A stretch of 64,000 nucleotides of DNA from an uncultured Ignavibacteriota bacterium (GTDB taxonomy: Bacteria; Bacteroidota; Ignavibacteria; UBA10030; UBA8401), in the NCBI GenBank assembly GCA_903884005.1, contig CAISDA010000063.1, positions 1 through 64,000 of the forward strand, in the 5' to 3' direction. Numbering within the stretch: the stretch's first letter is position 1; every line of letters starts with the position of its first letter. The notes beneath the pieces are model-generated. The model ran no database searches, was not told where the DNA came from, and was given only the letters and a program-made list of their open reading frames with translations. The translations under genes and the position numbers were made by a program. Positions 9,051 to 17,672 of the stretch are shown in pieces.

Positions 9051-11156
9051 TTATTCTTCCCCGCTGCGCGACTTTTCGTACTCGGCGACGATCTTTTCCG
9101 TCACTTCGCGCGGCACTTCGTCGTAGTAGGAGAACTTCTGCTTGTGGATGCCGCGCCCCTGGGTCATCGAGCGGAGCGTGGTGGAATAGCGATAGAGCTC
9201 CTTCAGCGGCACCATCGCGCGAATGATCTGATGCGATCCGTCGGAGTCCATGCCCGAGATCTTGCCCCGGCGGCTCGAGAGATCGCCCATCACATCGCCC
9301 ATGTATTCTTCAGGCACGATCGCTTCCACTTCATAGATCGGCTCGAGGAGGATCGGCTTCGCTTCCTTGAAGCCTTTCTTGAATGCCTGCGATGCCGCAA
9401 TGCGGAAGGACATATCGTCCGAGTCGACATCGTGGTACGATCCGAAGTGCAGCGTGGCCTTCACGTCGATCACGTGGTAGCCGGCGATGACGCCGTGCTC
9501 GAGCACGTCGCGTATGCCCTTCTCGATCGCGGGGACGAAACGGCCCGGCACAACGCCGCCGACGATCGCATCCTCAAATTCGAAACCGACGCCGCGAGGC
9601 TGCGGTTCGACCTTCAGCACGACATGGCCATACTGCCCTCTGCCTCCCGATTGCTTCTTGTGCTTGAATTCGGCATGCGGAACGATCCCGCGGATCGTTT
9701 CCTTGAACGGTATGCGGGGTTCGATCGTGTCCACATCGACGCCGAACTTTTCCTTCAGACGCCGGATGATGATCGCCAGATGCAGTTCGCCTTGTCCGGA
9801 AATGACCGTCTGCTTGATCTCGGGGTCGACCTTTACAAGGAATGTCGGATCTTCTTCGTGCAGCGAATGGAGCCCCTGGCCGATCTTGTCTTCCTCGCCC
9901 TTGATCTTCGCGAGGATCGCGGCGCTGATCACGGGATCGGGAAATACGATGGGGGGATAGATCACCGGGAACCCTTTGACGCTCAGGGTATTATTCGTAT
10001 GCGTATCTTTCAGCTTCACCGTCGCACCGATATCGCCAGCCACGACCTTCGTCATTTCCTTGCGTTCCTTGCCGTTCATCATGAACAATTGACCGAGCCG
10101 TTCCGTCTTGCCGTTCGAGTCGTTGATCATATCCAGGCCGGCGGTGATCGTGCCGGACATCACGCGAAAGAACGACAATTCGCCGACATGCGCTTCAGCA
10201 AGCATCTTGAAGACGAAGAGCGACGGCTGTCCGCTGGCGCTCACGGCAACGTCCATTTCTTTTTTGGTCACGTGATCCGTGCCTTTTACCGTGCCGCGTT
10301 CATTCGGCGCGGGGCAATACATTTTCACGAACTGCATCAGATTCAACACTCCGATGTTCGTCGAAGGGGATGCGCAGAAGATCGGGAATATCTTGCGGTC
10401 GCGGATGGCTTCGTGCAATCCTTTGCGGATCTCTTCATCGCCCAACGTGCCGCTTTCGAAAAATTTGTCGAGCAGCACCTCGTCCGATTCGGCGATTTTC
10501 TCTATCAGCGCTTCATGGAGCTTCGTGGCATGCTCCAGCGTTGCCGCAGGGATATCCTCTTCAACATAGGTTCCCTTGCCATTCGGCGTGAACCTCAACA
10601 GTTTCATTTTGACCACATCCACGACTCCCGTGAACGCGGCTCCCTTGCCATCCGGGAAGGCGACGATGGCTGCATCGCTGCTGAAACGGTCTTTGATCGC
10701 GGCGGTCACGGTGTCGTAGTCGCCGTTCTCGTTATCCATCTTGCTCACCACAAACAGCGCCGGCAATTTAAATTCGTCGACGTATTTCCAGACGATCTCC
10801 GTGCCGACTTCCACGCCTTCAAACGCCTTCACGAGCACGACTGCCGCATCGGACACACGCAGGCATGCCTTCACTTCGCCCGTGAAATCGGTGTATCCCG
10901 GGGTGTCGAAGATGTTGATCTTTGTGCCGTCGATGTCGGTGACGAGAAGGGATGAATTGATCGAGATCTTGCGTTCGATTTCGTCGGGATGATAATCTGA
11001 AATGGTGGTGCCGTCTTCAGGTTTACCTTGGCGGTTAGTGACGCCCGTCGCATACAACGCGGCTTCGGAGAACGACGTTTTCCCCGAGCCGCCGTGTCCA
11101 ATGAGAGCAATTGTGCGCACGTTGGCTGAGGTATATTCTTTTTGTAATTGACCCAC
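9051..11156 (-). CDS. Elongation factor G-like GTPase (EF-G paralogue, FusA2 type)
   Basis: A 701-residue translational GTPase. The GTG start at 11156 has AAAGGAG eight bases upstream; a longer frame to 11213 has no ribosome-binding site. The G domain has G1 GHGGSGKTS (residues 20-28), G3 DTPGYTDF (about 81) and G4 SKMD (about 136). It is followed by the EF-G domains II-V, including RGQYGHVVLKVEP in domain IV. Canonical EF-G has AHIDAGKTT and NKMD, so this belongs to the divergent EF-G-like group, usually a second copy with ribosome-recycling, stress or unknown roles. It is monocistronic, with its own terminator at 9001-9034. Confidence 0.85.
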   Translation of the reverse strand: MGQLQKEYTSANVRTIALIGHGGSGKTSFSEAALYATGVTNRQGKPEDGTTISDYHPDEIERKISINSSLLVTDIDGTKINIFDTPGYTDFTGEVKACLRVSDAAVVLVKAFEGVEVGTEIVWKYVDEFKLPALFVVSKMDNENGDYDTVTAAIKDRFSSDAAIVAFPDGKGAAFTGVVDVVKMKLLRFTPNGKGTYVEEDIPAATLEHATKLHEALIEKIAESDEVLLDKFFESGTLGDEEIRKGLHEAIRDRKIFPIFCASPSTNIGVLNLMQFVKMYCPAPNERGTVKGTDHVTKKEMDVAVSASGQPSLFVFKMLAEAHVGELSFFRVMSGTITAGLDMINDSNGKTERLGQLFMMNGKERKEMTKVVAGDIGATVKLKDTHTNNTLSVKGFPVIYPPIVFPDPVISAAILAKIKGEEDKIGQGLHSLHEEDPTFLVKVDPEIKQTVISGQGELHLAIIIRRLKEKFGVDVDTIEPRIPFKETIRGIVPHAEFKHKKQSGGRGQYGHVVLKVEPQPRGVGFEFEDAIVGGVVPGRFVPAIEKGIRDVLEHGVIAGYHVIDVKATLHFGSYHDVDSDDMSFRIAASQAFKKGFKEAKPILLEPIYEVEAIVPEEYMGDVMGDLSSRRGKISGMDSDGSHQIIRAMVPLKELYRYSTTLRSMTQGRGIHKQKFSYYDEVPREVTEKIVAEYEKSRSGEE

Positions 11157-11288
11157 AGTACACTCCTTTACAATGCAATTGATAAAAGAAATGAACCGTC
11201 GTGGAAAAATCATTCGCGCGGCGGCGGTGATAATTTTATGAGCGCAGCTTTACATCGGAGTATCTTGACCATTTGGGACTATGATGCG

Positions 11289-11309
11289 GGGCGAGATAAC
11301 ATCTCGCCC
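11289..11309. repeat. GGCGAGAT hairpin repeat, copy 1
   Basis: GGGCGAGAT at 11289-11297 and ATCTCGCCC at 11301-11309 form a perfect 9-bp stem with a 3-base loop, followed by TTCAATGCTGCG. Related copies occur at 14663-14681 and 33229-33248, all intergenic. The rest of 11157-11393 contains no gene I can support. Confidence 0.6.
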
Positions 11310-11393
11310 TTCAATGCTGCGTCTGCGAAACTGGTATTTTCGTGCGGCGTGGTGAGCCCCACATTCATGCACGCTACAAAGCGATTCCCTGCG

Positions 11394-11786
11394 TTATCGT
11401 TTGCGGGAGACACGGTTCAGAAAACCTGCAACCCCGCTGATGAATCCGCCTATGACGGATGCAACTTCCATCACCGGGCCTTCAATGTGGTTCTGAAGCT
11501 TGCGTTCGAACCGTGCGATGTTTTCAGTGACTGAGTGCAGTGTTTGAAGCGAATTGCGCGCCATCACCATCTGATCGTCGATGCTGTCTGTGATCGTACG
11601 GAGTTTTCCCGTCAGCGCTTCCATATTCTCAAGCACCGGAATCGCGCGCGCGCTGACTTCCTTGATGCTTACTTCTACGACACCGAGCATGTCCTTCACT
11701 TTACTGAGCACGACGACGAGATAGATCGCCAGTGCCGACAATGACAGAAGCACCACAATTTGGGCAACCAATAAAAACGATTCCAC
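11394..11786 (-). CDS. DUF948-like single-pass membrane protein
   Basis: A 130-residue protein with one N-terminal membrane segment (residues 4-28, rich in V/L/A). A long amphipathic, probably coiled-coil region with heptad-like leucine spacing (residues 30-105) follows, then a short glycine-rich hydrophobic patch GGFISGVAGFL and a basic tail. This layout matches DUF948-type proteins, often encoded beside a YtxH-domain protein, as here. Role unknown; probably a small inner-membrane envelope or stress protein. It is on the same strand as the YtxH gene, about 45 bases downstream of that gene's proximal frame. Confidence 0.6.
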   Translation of the reverse strand: MESFLLVAQIVVLLSLSALAIYLVVVLSKVKDMLGVVEVSIKEVSARAIPVLENMEALTGKLRTITDSIDDQMVMARNSLQTLHSVTENIARFERKLQNHIEGPVMEVASVIGGFISGVAGFLNRVSRKR

Positions 11787-11898
11787 GTATATCTCCTTCA
11801 GTGTATGCAGCCATCAGGAACATAGTTGCACTCATATTCGCCGTCTAACAGCGAATTCCATATGCAGCGTCTGTTCGTGTAGACGTGCCCGTGATAGA

Positions 11899-12248
11899 CT
11901 AATTTGTTTTTTCGCTGTTGCGTTTTTTCGTTTCGTTGACGCGTTCCTTCGCATCGGAAAGAATCTGCTCTGCATCGCCCAATAACGATTCGGCGCGTTT
12001 CTTCGCGTCGTCGATGAGCGTTTCGGAACGGCGCTTGCCTTCATTGATGATATCGACGGCTTTCGTCCGGGCTTCACTGACATATTCTTCCGCTTCGTCG
12101 ATGATCTCGCCTGCCTTATTTTTGATATCGGCACGGAGTTCTTTCCCGGTTTCGGCGCATATAACAATGCAATCACTGCACCGAGCATGCTGCCTGCCAA
12201 AAATCCGACCAACAGCCCTTTTTTCATTCCTTCTTCATTATTTTCCAT
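11899..12248 (-). pseudogene. YtxH-domain protein gene with a -1 frame disruption
   Basis: The frame from ATG 12248 begins MENNEEGMKKGLLVGFLAGS and reaches YAPKPGK, the standard YtxH glycine-rich membrane segment with its YAPKxGxE/R end. It then loses family character. Changing to the -1 frame right there gives PGKELRADIKNKAGEIIDEA and a long helical, Lys/Glu-rich tail ending at a TAG at 11899, about 117 codons in total, which is normal YtxH architecture. The change point is CCG GGA AAG, that is the heptamer G-GGA-AAG. Either one G was lost (mutation or assembly error) or there is a frameshift signal. The zero frame itself continues without family character to 11832. Confidence 0.7.
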
Positions 12249-12352
12249 GGCACCCTCCCCGATTCTTCCGTTAATGATTTAGACATAATGGCTACACACG
12301 GAGATTACAGAGATTTTACGCAAAAAGCAAGGTGTGTCGGCACTTGAAGAAG

Positions 12353-12387
12353 AAAAAAAAACTGCTCGGTCCGGTGACGGCGAGCAG
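12353..12387 (-). terminator. Rho-independent terminator
   Basis: On the minus strand CTGCTCG (12387-12381), a 12-base loop and CGAGCAG (12368-12362) are followed by nine T residues (12361-12353). It lies just after the 31-residue COX24-like gene and ends the HU/zinc-ribbon/COX24-like transcript. Confidence 0.85.
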
Positions 12388-12395
12388 CTTCTGTT

Positions 12396-12491
12396 CTAAC
12401 GGTTCTTCTTCTTATGACGCATCTTCCGCAGGCGTTTTTTTCGCTTGTGCGTCGCCATTTTATGACGTTTACGTTTTTTTCCGCTCGGCAT
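12396..12491 (-). CDS. AURKAIP1/COX24-domain small basic protein
   Basis: A 31-residue, extremely basic protein, MPSGKKRKRHKMATHKRK followed by KRLRKMRHKKKNR. It matches the tiny AURKAIP1/COX24 protein widespread in Bacteroidota and relatives, the bacterial counterpart of mitochondrial small-subunit protein mS38. It most likely binds ribosomal RNA. The ATG at 12491 is chosen because GAGGAGG lies about 7 bases upstream; an in-frame ATG at 12593 would add 34 unrelated residues and lacks support. It follows the zinc-ribbon/TPR gene by 13 bases and is closed by a strong terminator. Confidence 0.85.
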   Translation of the reverse strand: MPSGKKRKRHKMATHKRKKRLRKMRHKKKNR

Positions 12492-12504
12492 CGGCGTTAC
12501 CTCC

Positions 12505-13278
12505 TCACTGTAGATTTTTGTTCGTTGATGAATGTTGTGATAATAGCTGTTGTGCTCGTGCGGCAATGGGTGTAGACGGATCGACAGCCGCACAGCGGGA
12601 AAACCAGTCGTTTGATTCTTTTACTTTTTCTTGATTCAGGTACACAATTCCAAGATTGAACATCGCCGGCTGATGCGTGGGTGCGAAGCCGAGCGTCTTC
12701 TGTAATTGCACCAGCGCCTCCGCGGCATTGCCCGATTCAAAATAACAGATGGCCATGTCCACCCGAGCATCCGGATTTTTGGCGTCACTGTCGAGATATT
12801 TTTTGTAAGCGGCTATTGCGCGTGGAAACATCTTCGCGTCGTGCAGCATGTTAGCGTATGCCAGCTGCGCCTTGCTGTCGTTCGGGTTCGCCGATAAGAA
12901 CTGTTCCATCGATGCAATGCTTTGGGCCGTCGAATCGGATTGGTTCAGTTCCGTATTCTGGGGCACCACCGGCACAGGGGCGTCGTTCTTCATGTAGAGA
13001 TAGCCGAGGATGACGACCGCCGCGATCGACGCATACACATACCCGGGACGAATCTGCATCGAGAGGGCCGGCTTTGGCGTTTTCGCCTCCGCCTTGCTCT
13101 TGGGTTTCGGCGCTGCGCTGCGGATGATTACCTCAGCCTTCGGCACTTCGGGCGCAGCCGCACTGGGAGCCTTGACGGCCGCAGCCGGGTTCAGTTCACT
13201 GCCGCATCCGACACACGACTGTGCTTCCTCAGCATTTGCAATTCCGCACCATGGACAATTTTTTTTCGTCGCCGTCAC
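12505..13278 (-). CDS. Zinc-ribbon, single-pass membrane protein with TPR repeats
   Basis: A 257-residue protein. Residues 8-26 hold a zinc ribbon, CPWC and CVGC. An Ala/Pro/Lys-rich linker follows. One transmembrane segment lies near residues 78-95 (VYASIAAVVILGYLYM). The C-terminal half has at least three TPR-like helical pairs, for example AYKKYLDSDAKNPDARVDMA and PTHQPAMFNLGIVYLNQEKV. It probably scaffolds protein interactions at the membrane. The stop of the HU gene lies 2 bases upstream and the COX24-like gene 13 bases downstream, so these three look like one operon. No specific function is known. Confidence 0.75.
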   Translation of the reverse strand: MTATKKNCPWCGIANAEEAQSCVGCGSELNPAAAVKAPSAAAPEVPKAEVIIRSAAPKPKSKAEAKTPKPALSMQIRPGYVYASIAAVVILGYLYMKNDAPVPVVPQNTELNQSDSTAQSIASMEQFLSANPNDSKAQLAYANMLHDAKMFPRAIAAYKKYLDSDAKNPDARVDMAICYFESGNAAEALVQLQKTLGFAPTHQPAMFNLGIVYLNQEKVKESNDWFSRCAAVDPSTPIAARAQQLLSQHSSTNKNLQ

Positions 13279-13280
13279 TA

Positions 13281-13622
13281 TTATTCTTCCGTCGCCTCTG
13301 GCGAATTTTTCTTCGACGGTTTTTCAACCGGCGGGTGCAGCTTCATGCTCTCGTTCACCTTCGATTTCAGTTCCTTCGATACTTTGAAGAGAGGCACGAA
13401 GTGATCGTCAACCGGCACTTGCGCTCCCGTGCGCGGATTGCGAGCCATGCGGCCTTTGCGCTCTTTCACCTTAAAACTGCCGAAGCCTCGAATTTCAATA
13501 TTCCTGCCGTCGCACAGCGATTGAATGACCGTATGAATAAAGCCATCGACAACCGCTTCCGTTTCCACTTTTGTCAGGCCGGTGCCCGACGCGATCGTAT
13601 CAACGATGTCTGCTTTTGTCAC
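13281..13622 (-). CDS. HU/IHF-family DNA-binding protein
   Basis: A 113-residue nucleoid protein. It begins MTKADIVDTIASGTGLTK and contains the beta-arm signature IEIRGFGSFKVKERKGRMAR followed by NPRTGAQVPVDDHFVPLFK. Members dimerise and bend DNA non-specifically (HU) or at sites (IHF). The basic C-terminal extension, with charged and proline residues after about residue 95, is longer than in minimal HU (about 90 residues). It is the first gene of a likely operon with the zinc-ribbon protein. A second HU paralogue is at 35312-35599. Confidence 0.9.
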   Translation of the reverse strand: MTKADIVDTIASGTGLTKVETEAVVDGFIHTVIQSLCDGRNIEIRGFGSFKVKERKGRMARNPRTGAQVPVDDHFVPLFKVSKELKSKVNESMKLHPPVEKPSKKNSPEATEE

Positions 13623-13640
13623 AGCGGGTCTCCTGAACGT

Positions 13641-14543
13641 TTAAGGTTGCGTAATAGAGTATTGAAGCAGTGGATGGTTGAGAAGTTCATTTTTTAAGCC
13701 GACAACTTCATTCTTCACATTGCCAAACAACATATCCGATATTTTTTCTTTTTTCTTCTCACGTATCGTGGCCGGCATGCCTTTGATGTTCGCCAGTTTG
13801 CCGGCGATCACTATGGCGTCTTCATAGGTGCCGAGCGTATCGACAAGGCCCAATTCATACGCCCGCTTGCCCGTGTATACTCTGCCGTCGGCGAGCGTCT
13901 TTACAAGATCCAGGGGAAGTTTTCGCTCGCTCGACACGACTGCGACGAACTGTCCGTAGACGTCGTCGATCATTTCCTGAAAATATTTTTTGTCTTCCTC
14001 TGTCGGCGCGCGCATCGGCGAGCCGGCATCTTTTAATTTCCCGCTTTTGATCGTCGTGGAGCTCACACCGATCTTGGCGAGCAGCTGATTGTAGTGAATA
14101 AACTGCGAGATCACACCGATGCTTCCGGTGATCGTTCCGGGATTGGCAACAATTTTATTCGCTCCGCACGACACATAATAGCCGCCGCTTGCAGCCATCG
14201 CCCCCATGGACACGACAACGGGCTTTCCCGAGTTGCGCGTCTTTTTCACTTCTTCATAAATTTCCTGGCTGGCCGCGACGCCTCCGCCCGGCGATTCGAC
14301 GCGGAAGACGATCGCCTTCACTGCGCTGTTCTCGCGGTATTTCTTGAACAGACGCACGGTATTTTCCGACGAGACGATCGGCTCTTTCAGTTCGATGAGA
14401 GCGATCGTGCCATTGCTGCCCGACGCCACCTCTTCGTTTTCGTCATCGTGGAAAATGTAATACATGATGGAGAACATCACAATCACGAACACGAGAAAAA
14501 GCGCGGATAAGATACCGAAAATCCATTTTGAAGTTGTTGTCAC
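13641..14543 (-). CDS. sppA: Signal peptide peptidase SppA (short form)
   Basis: Membrane-anchored serine protease that degrades cleaved signal peptides and membrane protein fragments. One N-terminal membrane segment lies at residues 7-30. The catalytic core follows: VESPGGGVAAS (oxyanion region, about 82), MGAMAASGGYYV with nucleophile Ser119, then GSIGVI and the lysine-bearing KSGKLKDAGSP near 166-176, which supplies the general-base Lys. At 300 residues it is the single-domain type as in Bacillus, not the 618-residue Escherichia form. It lies 18 bases upstream of the HU gene on the same strand. Confidence 0.92.
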   Translation of the reverse strand: MTTTSKWIFGILSALFLVFVIVMFSIMYYIFHDDENEEVASGSNGTIALIELKEPIVSSENTVRLFKKYRENSAVKAIVFRVESPGGGVAASQEIYEEVKKTRNSGKPVVVSMGAMAASGGYYVSCGANKIVANPGTITGSIGVISQFIHYNQLLAKIGVSSTTIKSGKLKDAGSPMRAPTEEDKKYFQEMIDDVYGQFVAVVSSERKLPLDLVKTLADGRVYTGKRAYELGLVDTLGTYEDAIVIAGKLANIKGMPATIREKKKEKISDMLFGNVKNEVVGLKNELLNHPLLQYSITQP

Positions 14544-14662
14544 GGCGTCCCGGTAGTGTCAGTCTAACTTATTGAAATGAATATAATTATAAGAAAATTG
14601 GAGGGGAATGTCAATCATTATTTACGAGGCGTAAAAGTGCATCCTACACATCTGCGTTGCTA

Positions 14663-14681
14663 GGCGAGATACCATCTCGCC
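14663..14681. repeat. GGCGAGAT hairpin repeat, copy 2
   Basis: GGCGAGAT at 14663-14670 and ATCTCGCC at 14674-14681 form an 8-bp stem with a 3-base loop, followed by CTACAGTGCTGCG. Same family as copies at 11289 and 33229; it sits upstream of a palindromic REP-like repeat in the same gap. Confidence 0.6.
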
Positions 14682-14742
14682 CTACAGTGCTGCGAATATG
14701 CAAATAGTGACGAATGGTAACCCAGCGTACTCATGAATAGCT

Positions 14743-14826
14743 GTCATTCTGAGCGCTAGCGAAGAATCTTGCATTGTCGTAGCAACCGGCCAGATTCTTC
14801 AGTCGCTCAAGCTCCTTCAGAATGAC
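14743..14826. repeat. REP-like palindromic repeat, copy A (GTCATTCTGAG family)
   Basis: An 84-base imperfect palindrome with outer arms GTCATTCTGAG and CTTCAGAATGAC and inner arms around GAAGAATCTTGC and AGATTCTTCAGTCGCT. Copies B (within 23279-23475) and C (within 30493-30690) are clear relatives. Homology to the longer copies may continue to the GTTAC end near 14850. Fills the sppA-htpX gap (14544-14889), in which I see no gene. Confidence 0.75.
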
Positions 14827-14889
14827 AATGATTTTATGGCATGCTAAGTTACGAGGAATGACCGTGTCGTACCGACATGCGCTTCGGCA

Positions 14890-15744
14890 TTATGCCGTGC
14901 GGCCGTAGACCATCGCCTCGAGCCGGGCAACGCGCTCTTCCATGGGCGGATGAGTGCTAAAGAGCCTCATGACTCCCCCGCCGCTCAACGGATTAACGAT
15001 GAACATATGTGCAGTGGAGGGATTCGCATCCATCGGAATGATTTCTGCACGCGCCTCTAATTTTTTCAGCGCTCCGGCCAATAGGAGCGGATTGCCGGCA
15101 TACTCCGCCCCGGCTTCATCCGCTAAAAACTCCCGCGAACGGGATATCGCCATCTGTATCAGCAGTGCCGCGATCGGCGCAACGATGATCATCACAATGC
15201 TTGCGATCGGACTGCCGCCTTCATCGTCATCCGAACGGCGTCCGCCGAATATCATTGCCCATTGCGCCATATGCGCTACCATGGAAATGGCGCCGGCAAA
15301 TGTTGCAGCGATCGTTCCGATGAGTATATCCCGGTGCTTCACATGCCCAAGTTCGTGCCCGATCACGCCACGCAGTTCGTCGATCGTGAGCAGACGCAAA
15401 ATTCCCTCCGTCACCGCCACCGCCGCATGATTCGGATCGCGCCCGGTTGCAAACGCATTGGGCTGCTCGCCCTCAATGATGTAGAGTTTCGGCATCGGCA
15501 GGTCCGCGCGCGCGACCAACTCGCGTGTGATACGGTATAAGTCCGGGTGCTCGCTCTCCGCAACTTCCTGAGCGCCATACATTCTCAGCACGATCTTGTC
15601 GCTGAACCAGTAACTGCCGAAGTTCATCACTACCGCAAACAGGAACGCCATCATCATTCCGCCCTGCCCGCCAAGGAAATATCCCACCGACACCACCAGC
15701 ACTGTCATTAGCGACATTAAAAACGCTGTTTTCATCGAATTCAT
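14890..15744 (-). CDS. htpX: Zinc metalloprotease HtpX
   Basis: M48B membrane protease that degrades misfolded inner-membrane proteins. The ATG at 15744 is preceded by ACAGGAGACGAAATA and gives a 284-residue protein of normal HtpX length; an upstream frame to 15855 lacks this signal. Two N-terminal membrane segments are followed by GHELGHVKH (HExxH zinc motif), further membrane segments, [15 protein letters not shown] with the third zinc ligand, and [15 protein letters not shown] at the end. It stands alone between intergenic regions. HtpX genes are often stress-induced, but no operator is evident here. Confidence 0.95.
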   Translation of the reverse strand: MNSMKTAFLMSLMTVLVVSVGYFLGGQGGMMMAFLFAVVMNFGSYWFSDKIVLRMYGAQEVAESEHPDLYRITRELVARADLPMPKLYIIEGEQPNAFATGRDPNHAAVAVTEGILRLLTIDELRGVIGHELGHVKHRDILIGTIAATFAGAISMVAHMAQWAMIFGGRRSDDDEGGSPIASIVMIIVAPIAALLIQMAISRSREFLADEAGAEYAGNPLLLAGALKKLEARAEIIPMDANPSTAHMFIVNPLSGGGVMRLFSTHPPMEERVARLEAMVYGRTA

Positions 15745-16044
15745 TATTTCGTCTCCTGTTATTCTGTTTGCATATTCAGTCTTACGAAACAGAATACATT
15801 CAGTTTCACATTTCCCGGTATCATGTAAGAGTACGATGAAATATGCGAATTCCAACCATAAAATTCAACCCGGCCGGGAAAGGCACATTCACTATTTCCC
15901 GCCGGCGGAGATCGGCCGCATGCAATCCAGCAATTCAGCAACGTCAACTGTTGCAATACCGGACATAAAATCGGACATGGCGTACGGAAGGATCAATCAT
16001 GCCCGTATGAATGAGGGATCCGTGGTTAACGGAATTGCCGGGGA
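15745..16044. other. Intergenic stretch without a recognised gene
   Basis: About 300 bases upstream of htpX and downstream of the first LPP20-like gene. Short frames on either strand lack ribosome-binding sites and homology. It presumably contains the htpX promoter, but I cannot assign -35 and -10 boxes with confidence. Confidence 0.4.
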
Positions 16045-16785
16045 CTATTGAGGCATCGAGACGAGCACGTAAAATATTTTTTTCTTCAGATCGCGCCATC
16101 GGGCGACGACGCGAATATTGCGGAGCTCGGCGGCGAAGTCATTGTGCCGAAGGTCCTGCCCTTCCTTTTCATCAAGTTTTTGACGCCCGACAACCTGTGT
16201 TCCCACCTGCCTGGCAAGCGCAAGGCGGGCGGTGCGCTCGGCAAGTTCCCATGAACTTGTTTCATAATAATATTCCTGCGCCGTACCGACGGCGAAGTCC
16301 GTCTTCGGTTTGGAGGGCAGCGCTTCAACCCATGCGGGCATTCGGACCGATCCGATGAAAATCTTCGCCCTCATCGCGTTGCTCAGTTCGATCGTCGAAT
16401 CTCCCGCCAATGTGATCGTCTTTTTTTTGTCGTGATAGGCATCGAGTATGCGGAATTCGCCCTGAATGCGTTCCGACAGCAGGGTGTCATACCGAACGCT
16501 GATATCCGACCCCATCCACGCGTTTCCCCCCTCGGTGGACCAGAATGTCTCACCTCCGATGACGGAACAAGAGGCGTACATTGCATACGCCGTGCATCCA
16601 AGACGAAATGCATAGCGCGCCGCGCTGTCTGGAATCCGGGCAGGTTGCACATACCCGACGCCGATCCGGGCGGACTGGATCTCACCCTGGTACAAAAACC
16701 AGCGCGGGTACGTCTGTGCCTGCGCGCGGCAGGGATAGATACTTGCAATAACGGCAATACAATACATCCAACGGAAATTCATCAT
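16045..16785 (-). CDS. Secreted LPP20-like protein
   Basis: A 246-residue exported protein. The start at 16785 gives MMNFRWMYCIAVIASIYPCRA with an A-Q-A type signal peptidase site. The body shows two LPP20-like repeats: RWFLYQGEIQSARIGVGYVQPA near residue 28, and a fuller one, MPAWVEALPSKPKTDFAVGTAQEYY with a following AERTARLALARQV, near 150-195. LPP20-type domains are found in Helicobacter Lpp20 and in FCB and spirochaete envelope proteins; function is poorly defined. It is the last of three such genes in tandem (16045-19040). Confidence 0.6.
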   Translation of the reverse strand: MMNFRWMYCIAVIASIYPCRAQAQTYPRWFLYQGEIQSARIGVGYVQPARIPDSAARYAFRLGCTAYAMYASCSVIGGETFWSTEGGNAWMGSDISVRYDTLLSERIQGEFRILDAYHDKKKTITLAGDSTIELSNAMRAKIFIGSVRMPAWVEALPSKPKTDFAVGTAQEYYYETSSWELAERTARLALARQVGTQVVGRQKLDEKEGQDLRHNDFAAELRNIRVVARWRDLKKKIFYVLVSMPQ

Positions 16786-16842
16786 ACACGTATGCTCAGG
16801 ACCCGGCGTCCGCACTTGGTGGACACAACTGCGCCGGGTTAC

Positions 16843-16874
16843 AAAAAACCCCCAGTGTCTTTCGATACCGGGGG
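16843..16874 (-). terminator. Rho-independent terminator between LPP20-like genes
   Basis: On the minus strand CCCCC (16874-16870) followed by GGTATC, a GAAA loop, and the complementary GACACTGGGGG form an 11-position stem, then TTTTTT (16848-16843). A second GC-rich hairpin, ACCCGGCG / CGCCGGGT, occupies 16801-16840 without a T-run. Placed 20 bases after the LPP20-like lipoprotein gene. Confidence 0.85.
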
Positions 16875-16893
16875 CACGGGAAACGTCCCGTTG

Positions 16894-17472
16894 TTATTTC
16901 GCGTTTTCTTTTTTGAATTGCTCGTACTTTTCAACATCAGCATCCATTTCCTTGTAGACCTGTGTTGCGCGGAACCGCGTATACAGCTGTTCCTTCTTTT
17001 GCACCTGTGCTTTGAACGCTTCCTGGGCTGCACCGAGGGGATACTGCACGAGCACATACGCGCGCCACATCTTGCCATCCTTCACGATCTTCTTGTTGAT
17101 CTCTTTCGATCCGGTCAGGCTTGTGGAGACAACGGTCTTCGATGCCTGCGTGAACTGATCCAATAATTGCGCATCCTCGCCGACGCCCGTTTCTTCCTGG
17201 AACCGTTTCTGGATACCCTGAATTTTGGTTTCTACCTGGCGCCCGATACCGGTCCGTCCGGCCTGAACGGCCTTGTCGACGGCGAGCTGCATATCCTGCG
17301 ATGTTGCTGTTGCCGGCTCGTACAGGAAATTGGGGTCTTCCGGTTTGTTCAAATACCAATCGGGAATATCGCCTTCAGTCGTTGTTTGCATCGTCTGTTT
17401 GCTTCCTCCTCCACACGACATGACAAGGACCATGAGAAATGCTGCTGCAAAAAACTGTGTAAGTGTGCGCAT
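16894..17472 (-). CDS. LPP20-like lipoprotein
   Basis: A 192-residue lipoprotein. The ATG at 17472 has GGAGG five bases upstream and gives the signal MRTLTQFFAAAFLMVLVMSC with a lipobox ending in Cys20; an upstream extension to 17658 is unsupported. The mature part contains IPDWYLNKPEDPNFLYEPAT, the WY-NPP-type opening of LPP20 domains, then AVDKAVQAGRTGIGRQVE and a long charged C-terminal coiled coil. Its start and lipobox differ from the neighbouring paralogues, so the trio may sit in different envelope compartments. Function unknown. Confidence 0.7.
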   Translation of the reverse strand: MRTLTQFFAAAFLMVLVMSCGGGSKQTMQTTTEGDIPDWYLNKPEDPNFLYEPATATSQDMQLAVDKAVQAGRTGIGRQVETKIQGIQKRFQEETGVGEDAQLLDQFTQASKTVVSTSLTGSKEINKKIVKDGKMWRAYVLVQYPLGAAQEAFKAQVQKKEQLYTRFRATQVYKEMDADVEKYEQFKKENAK

Positions 17473-17672
17473 ATAACCTCCGAGTAGTGAGACGAATTGA
17501 ATCGCGTGATTTATGGTGGTGTATCGATAGCATCGTGTGCACTGGGTACAATGTGTGAATATAAGAACATTTATTGCAAATAAAAATACCCCCGTGATTC
17601 CGGTCACTTCAGCCGTTGTCTTCGGCCGAACACCTCCCCCTCGTCTTCCCCGGCACACCCGTTCCCGATTCG

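Noticed and set aside
9144-10955. A 603-codon plus-strand open frame opposite the EF-G-like gene
   Set aside because: Composition-driven shadow of the GC-rich EF-G coding strand; rich in Arg/His/Asp with no domains, no ribosome-binding site, and the minus-strand protein is unmistakable.
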